Below are positions 55,587 through 64,000 of a DNA stretch of 64,000 nucleotides, in pieces (position 1 is the first letter of the stretch; every line of letters starts with the position of its first letter). The DNA is taken from contig NC_054391.1 of assembly GCF_001625195.1 (NCBI RefSeq), positions 6,769,157-6,833,156 of the forward strand. The letters are read 5' to 3'. Position numbers and translations under genes: made by a program. Under the pieces are notes generated by a model. It was not told where the DNA came from, did not search any database, and saw only the letters and a program-made list of their open reading frames with translations. The stretch comes from Drechmeria coniospora. Taxonomy: Eukaryota > Ascomycota > Sordariomycetes > Hypocreales > Ophiocordycipitaceae.

Positions 55587-58500
55587 GGCGGCTCGCGGGA
55601 GAATATCGATATCGACAGCGCTTTTGGCGATGGATGGGGGAGGGGAGGAAAGGGGGAGGGGGGGGATTTGGGCGCGAGGCGGCGAGGCGGAGGGGGACGA
55701 CTGGCTGAGGGGATGGCGGTGCGGGTTTTGTGTGTCGTGCGCACCGGCGAGCCCGACGCAGCGGTGTCGATCAGCAGCGGCCTCGACTCGACAATGGCGA
55801 TTCGACGGCGAGCGAGGCGTGCGGTGGGAGTTGTTTTGCCTCGGGAGGATGCTTGCCGTCGAGAAGAACTCAAGAGCGTAGCACCATCCAGGCTCGAGGC
55901 GGTAAGCGCCGACTTGATTGACGTCGGCTTGCGTGCGGGATCGCGCGGCGAGAGGACGCCGGTGGGCAGACGTCGGCAGGAACGGGCGAGGGGCGACTGG
56001 GAGGCAAGATTGGTTCGTCAGCACAGGTCGACGGTCGGAAGCGTGGAACGAAGAGAGAACGGAGCGGACAAAGACATCGGCGCTGCGTCGTGGGCGAATG
56101 GCGGCGTCGGAGACGAGCGGCCATGCGGCGATGCGGATGGGCATCGACGAGAGGCGAACGGGGGGCCCTCGGGTGCTCGGGGGAGGGGTTGCAGGGAAAT
56201 GGGGAGGCACGGCGGCGATGGCGCATGGCCGCGAGGCCGATGGAACTCACCAGGGATGACGGGAGTGGTTTGGATGGTTGGCGATGGTGGAATGGCGAAA
56301 GAATGTGTGCATGGAGGAAAAGAGGAGTAGCTAGGCGAGGTCGAACGATTTCGTCGCCGCCGCATGGCCCTCCGCCGACCGCCCGTTCGCCTCAGCGCAG
56401 GCCGTACCACCTCGCAGGCCAGGACGAGGTGGTCGCAGGCGGTCTCGGCACCTCGATGCCCTGTGGACGGTCGTCTCGCAGCCACGCGGCCAGCGCCTGC
56501 GACCCCTGGAACGAGCGAGGTACAGGGCGGTTGACGGTGCCAGCGAGCGCGACTCCCAGGTGGCACCTGATACCTCGGCGCCAACAATCCCTCCCGCACG
56601 ACGGAGCACCGCCATACCTGCAGTCCGCACCTACAGTACAGCAGCCACTTACCTACTAGGTACCTCTAGTGCTTAGGTACCTGCCTAGGCAGTACCTACG
56701 TAGCACTTGGTGCTTGGTATTGTAGGCACCTTTGGCGCCGCACAGAGTGCTACGAAAGCGCCTAGCATCCGATCAGCAGGTGCTGGAGGCACCGAGGTTC
56801 TGCCAGGCATGCGGCCACGACGTGGTTTGCAGGCGCAACAATGGGCCAAGATCTGTTTGCACGGCGAAGGCGAGGACGTCTCGTCGCGAGCCTCCGCTGC
56901 GCATGGCGTCCACGGGCATGCATCCGACGCCCCAAGGAGGCGCGGAGACGAGAAGAGCGGCCGACGAGGCGGCCTGCCAAGGGGCGCACCGGCTCGTGTT
57001 TGAAGCGGTACCATGGATCAAACGGGGTCTGGCGAAGGAGGACGTTGGGGGGGGGGGGCGCTCACACCGCAACCTACGAGGTACCAGCTAACTGCTGGGT
57101 ACCTACCAAGTAGCAAGTACTGTAAGTATGGAACTACCTCATAATTACCAAGCATGAACTACGTAGCAGTGTAAGCAAACTACCTACTACCTAGGTACTA
57201 GGTAGCGAGCATGTACCTCGCACGTCCGGTCCTCGCCCTGGTGACACAAAGGTGCGAAATGCGTCCTCGGGCCAGGTGCTGTTCATGCCGGCGCCAAGAG
57301 GGGGGAGGGCGCCAGAAAGGACGGACGCTCTGCCTGCCGCCGCACGAGAGGCCGGCGCCCGTCGTTGGGGATGCTTCGCGCTCGACCTGTCATCCGCCTT
57401 GTTGGGCGGGCCATGATCCATCCGCCTTCTCCCCACGCTTGGCTCGGAGATGGGCCTCACTCGTGACCGGCGCCGACCAACGGGACAGGACAGCGACGGT
57501 CGGTGCCCGTGCCAGAGGCGAGCTCACACAAATCAGCCCCCCTCGCTGGCCGTCTGGCGGCCCTCTGGAAGCCAACACTGGACGCCACCCACGCGCCTCT
57601 CGCACCTTGCGAGACGCTTCGTTGGGCGCACTCTGACAAGCGCCGGAGCTGGGGCCTGCGGGCTCACCAGCACAGCGAAAGGGCGAGCGCCGCACCCGGC
57701 ACGAGCAATAATACCACATGAATCATGGTGCCTACCGCCGGTGTACTTGGTGCCGTGGTGGCAAGGGGAAAGCGGGGGAGCGGGTGTTGCGGTGTGCTCG
57801 TAGTGCCGCATAAACGGAAGTACCCAGCAGGTAGTGCAATGTACTGCACCTGTGACGGTTGCCCGCACGCGCACGCCTACGCCTGCTCCGATGACCACCT
57901 GCGAGTATGGAGTGAGCACGGAGTACACGTCCTGTACTTGTCGAGGACCTCGAACGTCGACCAGGCTCTCCCTCTCACCAATACAGGGTAGGCACTTGGG
58001 TCGGGGTCGCGCGCACCACTGCGACCCGGCGAAGCTGATTTCAACGCAACGAGGGCGCAAGCAGCGACGGAAACCTGTTGCCAATCTCCTCCCGGCTTCT
58101 CTCGTCCCTCTCGTCTGGGGCAGTGAGCGAACATGCTCACTCGTTCTGAGCAAGCATACTCGCTCGTACTGGATAAACTTGCCGCTGCATCATCTCCGCA
58201 CCAGACTCTCGTCTCCACATACCACCACGGTTTTGGCCTCACACACGCCACCACGCACACGCACACCTACAGTGCGAGAATGAAAACGGCCAGCGGTCGG
58301 AGGGTGAGATGAGATCAACTTGCCGAGCTCCGGCGGATTGATTCCCGCCAAAGGGTCGGTACGTCCCCGGGAGACAGCTGCGCAATGTTTGGCAGGGGAC
58401 CGAACCAGTCGCAATCCGTGCCTCTTGCTCGAACCGTCATGACGGGCGGGCAATGGCACATCCGCCGCTCGCATTCCAGGCCCATGTCCCGCTCCTCCGC

Positions 58501-61413
58501 CGCCGACGAAGAATCCTCTCGCTTTCCTGCCACGACCCTGCGGCTCGCGCAGCGACATCGGCTACCCTGCCGGCGGCCAGACGACTTGGGTTGGTGCGAG
58601 GTTGACTTCCCGCGACACGCCGAATTGGCTCGAAGATTCAAGGCCGAAGCCTGGCGCCCCCCCTCCCTCCAGTCTCTCCAGGAGAGCTCGTGAGGTTGGC
58701 GGCGGCGAAGGGGTTGGTTGGGGTGGGTGTGGGTGTGGGTGTGGGTGTTGCCTGCGTCTCGTCAGGCATAAAACAAGACGTCATCCGCTGGAAACGGTCC
58801 GTGGCAGCAGACGACGCTCGCCACGTTGAGCGGTAATGATGATGGAAGCAAAGAAGAAACGCCCCTTGGCCCCAGCTTCCTGTACTCCGTATTCCACTTG
58901 CGTTTGGCAAGTATTAGAATTGCTCATCATCGATTGACCTACCGCCACGGTGAACGGCCGACAACCGCCAAGTACCCACTACCTTGGCACGTACAGGCAC
59001 TTCGTACTTGCACTAGCATTCGTGCTACGTGCCGAGGTACCAGGTACCAGGTTGGATGAGGCACGGACGGCCTCTATGGCGGCAGCCTCCACCTGACGGC
59101 GCATGCCTGCTGTAATTATTACAGTACTGTATTCCTGGTGCTCGCCGCTCTGCTCCTGTGCACGCAACCGACGGCAATGCCGCCCGGCTTCCTGCTGGCA
59201 CCATCGCCCGCATTCCGACCGCCTCCGTCTCGTCTCATTCGTCTCCTCCATCCTCCGTCTCGTCTCATTCTCCTCCTCCATCGAGATGGGAGTCTGTGAA
59301 CCCTGGCACCTTTCGTCCCACCACCCACCACCCACCACCCACCACCCCTCTCATCACCTCCCCGTCCAGCCTGGCAAGGGCTGGGAGCTGGTGCAGCTCG
59401 ATCGACGGCCATGTTCCGTGGCAGAGCGCCGGGAGCCACAGCCAGCCGGTCTTTTCGTCCTGGGCAGCATCGGATCGGCAACGGCTGGGGAGAGCAGGAA
59501 GTGGGAGACTGGTGCGATGATGGGAGTTTTCCGTCCGGCAACGGCAGGGAGCCCATTCTGCTTGGCCTTCCTCTCGTGCTGCGTTGTGCTTGATTGCAGG
59601 CACACGTACATTACTTAATTGTACTCCGTACTCCGCAGGTACCTATTATCAAGCGCTCGAGTACCAGTCGTGTGCTGGTGGAGTGGGGCCCGTTTGCTCG
59701 AGGTGGAAACCACATCGATCGTCGGCGGACAAAAATCAGCCGTCACAGGTCCCTAACACCGGGTAATGTCCACCGCCAAAGCTGCCTCTGCTGCGCGTGC
59801 GCAACGACGGGACGGAGCGAGTTCGGCACATGTTCGTGCTGGAGGTGACGTCGCATCGCGTGAGCAGCCGACCGAGTGCATCCTGCTGGAAGGCTGCAAA
59901 CCGTGGGGAAGATGGGCCGTGTACTGTGCATGTACAGGTACGCACGTCATGCGGGCACACGTTACGCTGCGCCAGCGTGCGCGTGCATCGGCACGGTACC
60001 CTGGACGGCGTGGTACGGCGGGAGAGACGGGCCAACACCGGTATGCGCCGCACAATCGTTGGCCGCTCACTGGTGCGCCTCCCACAGCCGTCACAGGTTC
60101 AACTTGGTGTCGGTTCCGCTTGCACCTTCACTCTGTGCCGCCCAAGTTGGCTTTTCAGAGGCCGCCTCCCACCTCGTTCTCGCGCCGCACATGCTGACCT
60201 GGCTGGCCTGGTGCCGATTCACGGCGCACTCGTAGCGGCAAGAATAGCCAGCTGCACTTCGTCGCCGCGGAAGCATCGGCGACGACGTGTCTAGCAGTGA
60301 CAGCTGGGGTCCCCTCAGGTGAAGAGTTTCCGCGACCCAGAGCGACTATTTTGTGCAGTTTTTCTCGCCGCCCCAAAGTGCGCTGCCTCTTGCCCTTGCT
60401 GGTGGCAGTGTGCGTGCTGTGAGCGGTGCAGGTACTTGTAGGTACTATACCAGGTACTTGAACTAGTAAGCACTTGTGCTGTGATCCGTGCGGAGTGTTT
60501 GCACCAAGATCATCACGGACTGATGCAGTCGGCCCCACCTTTGACCTGGAGATCCCTGCATGGAACTCGAGGTTGCGGCATGCAATGCACATACAGTACA
60601 TGTACGGAGTACAGCAAGTACACCCAAAGTAAGTACATGTACATGGAGATGGAGGAGTAAGTACTTACTTACTTGCAGAGAAATACAGCAAACGGATACG
60701 TACAAGTAATTAATACAAATAATTACATGTACTCGAACTCGTTGCATCATGTGCTCCGTACTCACGGTAGTATCTTGCAAGCCATCTTGATCGAATGGCT
60801 ACGCAAAGGCGCACGCGAAGCGGGAACGGATGAAGCTCCGGGCCTGACGACGGCGGGTGGAGAATTTCGCCTATCCTTGGACATGGGACAAAGGAGGAGC
60901 CTGTGGGCGACGTTTGTACTTGTGCTGGTATGCCTTCGATGTCGCAAGGACATGCGTTCGCACACGGCACTTCGTACCAAGTACGGATACACATTGCCTT
61001 CTTATCTTGGGCAATGTGTATTAGGTACATGCTGTGCAGCAAGTGAATGTGTTGGTCTGCCGTACTCTGTACATATATACATATATATATACTGTACTGT
61101 AATTACTAGGTTTTCGTTGCTTGCATGCACAAGGACAAAGGACAGTTGGTGGGGTTTACACTCGTCGTGGCTGGCCTAAGTAGCTGTACTTACTTTCTTG
61201 ACCGTGCTGAAAGACTGGTGTGAATCCTCAGGCACTCCGTTATGTACCGGATTTCATGGTATTAACACACGTCCCATCAACGAGGTTACCCACTAATTAC
61301 CACGGAGTCTTAATTAGTACCTTACCTACTCCGTACAGTTGGCAGTACTTAATTACTTGGTACTGTACGGAGTACAGAGTGCAGAGTACAGAGTACTTGT
61401 ACTTAGTAGGTAC
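55587..61413. other. Gene-free region with scattered GTAC words
   Basis: Positions 55587-56340 contain the upstream region of the Zn2Cys6 gene, C/T-rich on its coding strand. Beyond that I see no supportable gene. GTAC or TACCTAGGTA words cluster at 56630-56720, 57080-57220, 57810-57930, 58880-59060, 59610-59650, 60430-60760 and 60960-61400. Simple repeats are (GGGTGT)n near 58717-58750 and CCACCACCCA units near 59318-59345. A G-run lies at about 57047-57058. The GC-rich islands between them have open frames up to about 200 codons with no domain. Confidence 0.45.
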
Positions 61414-61912
61414 CATTGCTGCGAGTAGGGCACGCAATCTTAACGGACGCACCATCCGCCATGACGAGATTGGCATCGCCGGCAACGACATCATGTACCG
61501 AGTCCTTGTACATGTTCTGGCAGAGCAAAACCTTGGTACCCAGTACACCTCCTCGACGCCCATGTTCATGCCTACCTCAACGCAGAGTGCGGCATCCACG
61601 TATTACGGCGTAGGGACCGACGGGGATGCCTACCTAGGTATCGAGTACCTCACAGGTTAGCACCTGGTACTTGCGAGCCATCTGCTCGTAGTATCCATTG
61701 GCTCCAACCCATCCGCCAACGTCCACGACCCTTGGCGCGCGTCCTCGTCCTCGCACCTCACTTGTCCGTTTACGGGGTACATTCACCACGTACCGACGAA
61801 GCAAACCCACGCGGCGCTCGGCATCGCAGCCAAGTTGGAAAACGGGAACCGTCATGCTCACCCGGCCATGGTCCTCTGTCCCCCGGCTTGCATGGTTATG
61901 AGCGAAGCGCAA
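61414..61912 (-). pseudogene. Possible decayed coding fragment (Rossmann or methyltransferase-like?)
   Basis: Two pieces of protein-like minus-strand sequence stand out from their surroundings. The first (about 61634-61912) includes RVVDVGGWVGANGYYEQMA, which resembles a nucleotide- or SAM-binding glycine-rich loop, followed by an acidic strand end. The second (about 61414-61560) includes VVAGDANLVMADGASVK, in a different frame, preceded in a third frame by DAALCVEVGMNMGVEE. The order fits the early motifs of a class I methyltransferase, but an FAD-linked oxidoreductase is also conceivable. Stops and frame changes separate the pieces, and GTAC words border them. No intact splice model was found. 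The call is weak. Confidence 0.22.
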
Positions 61913-64000
61913 GGCGTGTCTGTGATGCCGCTCGGCGGAAAACGTGCTTCTCGGTTGTCAGGTATGTGCATGGGCACCAAGTCTTGTTCCTACCAGCCGT
62001 TGGCGAGACCCTAGGGACCAGGCCCAGACGCTCCCTTCCGTCGAGCTGGCCGAAAAAGAAAGAAAAAAAAAAGCCGGCGCATGGCGGGAAAGACGGGGCC
62101 TGCGAGGTGCGTACCTGTACTCCGTGTTGATTGTGCAGAGACAAACGACGAGTTCTGGTTCGGAGGGAGTGCATGGCCTGCCGTCCTGCCGAGCGGCGTT
62201 GCACCCTGCCATCTGGCCGTGGAGCCTGAACTGGAAGCAAACACGGTGTGGCTCAATGGACGTTCCCAACCATTCTGGGGCAGCGCCTAATAATACCGCC
62301 GATGCCTACCTCAGCTCCGCAGGCACTGAATGCTTGTGCCGCGACCGCCAGAGGGGTAGCCAGCCGAGGAACCACCTGCGTGCGAAGCTGACCGCCCAAG
62401 GAAGATGCCGTCGCACGCTCTTGGTCCGCCGCCGCCGGCGCTTGCTGAGAGCCGTGGGTCCGTTGGGAATCACCATTAGTGCATCGGGAGCCTGCACTTG
62501 CGTGTGGTTGCTCCGTACCGTCGGCTTGCAAGGCCCAGTTCAAGGCCGGAAACCAATGTCTTTGGGGGTAATTGCGCAGCTCGCAGGCGCACGGCACCTG
62601 TAGACGACAAGTACAGTACTCCGTACTGCAGTTGTAGTGCTCCGTACTCCGTAATTACTGCAGTTGTAATTACAGTACATAAAGGCTGTGCGCGACCACG
62701 CCGAGTAAATTGTAATCACGTGATCCCGCGTCATCCTGGGCTCGCCCGAGGAGACACGCGACGCGACCGGGACGACAGCTTTCACCGCTCCTGAAGAACG
62801 CGGCACGAGGCTTGAGGACAGAGCGAGGGAGGTGATGAATCTTTGCGCCCGTGCATGCACACGCAGTGTCTGATTCTTCTCATTCATCTGGTGTCCATCG
62901 ACTGCCCATCATGATTTCCTCGGCTGGCCGTAGCTGGATGGCCTGGTGAGACGCGACGATGCATCCATGCCCCGGTTGGGTCTAGTGTCTTGTGGTTCGC
63001 CGCCGAGGTGGAGGGCCACGGAAAATCGTCATCGCCGTGACGACGGAGCCTGCCGCGAACTGACCACAGCATGGTCCGTGCGCCACATACCTCTTGCTGC
63101 CCTGTCCGGAGTATTATGGAGTAAGTACTCCGTACTCCGTACAGTACAAGGAATACATGTACAACTACTCCGTACAAGTACGGAGTACTTTTGCTTGTGC
63201 TTGTAAGTACGGTGGTTGTACAGCAAGTAAAGAAGTACTCCGTACGGTAAGCAAGTACATGTACGGATACACATACGAGCACGGTTTGGCCAGGCGCGCC
63301 GCACAGTGCTCCACGCGGGTACCGACACTAACGGTGGTGACTGGTGCTAACCAACAAGCGTCCGGCAACGGTTAGCCATAACAAACGAGGTAAACAAAAA
63401 TACTCCACCTACTTGTACTGTGCTCGTGCCGTATCGGGCACGCTGACGCCTGCGAGTACTTTTTCTGGTTCCCATCCCAGCCATCAACACCGTCGAGCCA
63501 CCGACCCCGAAGTGAAGAGAGCGAGCGGACCGGCCTCGTGAAGCAACCATCGACAACTTCCACCCCCCCGGCCCGTTTTGTTTTGTATTCTAGGTGCCCC
63601 GTACATATTCGTCCTCATCCCTGTCTCGGCAACCTTTGCCCGCCAATTTCCCACGAGCACGGCGGGAGATTTGCTCGACGGGGCGCCGAGCCACGACCTG
63701 CCTCCTTTCTCTCTCGAAAAGTTGGCGGACGCCGCCGTGGCCTGCTGCACTTGCTTCTGTCCGTTGCCCTCCCGCACCGGCCCAGCTTCTTCGACGTCTC
63801 GGCGGCGAGCATCGTCGGCTGGCATCTCGATCCACGCCACCGCATCGACACGTCTCCACGCTCGCGTCGTCGTCCGTGACCCGTCGACGGCGGCCGATAA
63901 ATTCAGCCTCGACCCAACCCTCGGCGGCTGCCTCGACCGACGCCGGCTTCGTTGCATGACATTGCAGCGTGACCGAGGTCACCGACGAGCCGTTGATACC
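61913..64000. other. Gene-free end of window
   Basis: GTAC words are concentrated at 62605-62690 and 63115-63270, including a 22-bp inverted repeat at 63166-63187. Positions 63480-64000 are GC- and C/T-rich without the words, which in this window usually marks a gene promoter, so a gene may begin beyond the right edge. No coding exon can be supported inside. Confidence 0.45.

Noticed and set aside
1..64000. CRISPR arrays, insertion sequences or intact transposons
   Set aside because: No spaced direct repeats of CRISPR type, no transposase, reverse transcriptase or long terminal repeats were seen; the tandem arrays are contiguous minisatellites.

Overview
The window looks like nuclear DNA of a filamentous ascomycete, probably Sordariomycetes and perhaps Hypocreales. 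The evidence is short introns (about 54-270 nt) with GT...AG ends, GC-rich coding sequence with strong third-position G/C, and fungal-type genes: a fungal-rhodopsin/PTH11-like membrane protein, a Zn2Cys6 regulator, and fungal forms of POT1, RPC53, SCC3 and LAS1. The species cannot be fixed from sequence alone. I support 17 protein-coding genes, almost all multi-exon. Exon boundaries were worked out by eye from splice sites, reading phase and recalled family conservation.

Layout. 0-7 kb: a possible small secreted protein (-), LAS1 (+, ITS2 processing) and a nine-exon glyoxalase II (+). 8-20 kb: a phosphotransferase-like kinase (-), an EF-hand/centrin-like protein whose first exon is just the ATG (+), a 4EHP-type cap-binding protein (-), a short kinesin-3 (-), an AT-hook protein (+) and an aprataxin-like HIT/zinc protein (-). 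20-39 kb is the densest block: a UBA-RWD-DEVH helicase (-), importin alpha (-), POT1 (+), cohesin subunit SCC3 (-) and Pol III subunit RPC53 (+). 42-44 kb: a six-exon fungal-rhodopsin protein (-). 49.7-50.7 kb: kynurenine formamidase (+). 53.4-55.6 kb: a regulator with its Zn2Cys6 cluster at the C-terminus (-).

The genes are mostly unrelated housekeeping genes, and I see no operon-like or biosynthetic cluster. Several act in nucleic-acid maintenance (POT1, SCC3, aprataxin, AT-hook protein) or RNA processing and transcription (LAS1, RPC53, DHX57-like, 4EHP), but their grouping is probably coincidental.

The most unusual property is the DNA between the genes. About half the window, mainly 0-3.4, 12.6-13, 34.9-36.9, 39.5-41.9, 43.9-49.5, 56.6-57.2 and 59.6-63.4 kb, is built from a small vocabulary of GTAC-centred words (ACGGAGTAC/GTACTCCGT, CAAGTACTTG, ACAGTACTGTAC, TACCTAGGTA). 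These words are frequent there and rare inside exons. They grade into 14-bp and 16-bp minisatellites and perfect palindromes. Other tandem repeats (12/15-bp, 29-bp, poly-G, G-rich) lie beside genes. One gene-poor stretch (61.4-61.9 kb) may hold a decayed gene. Apart from this vocabulary I found no convincing new system.
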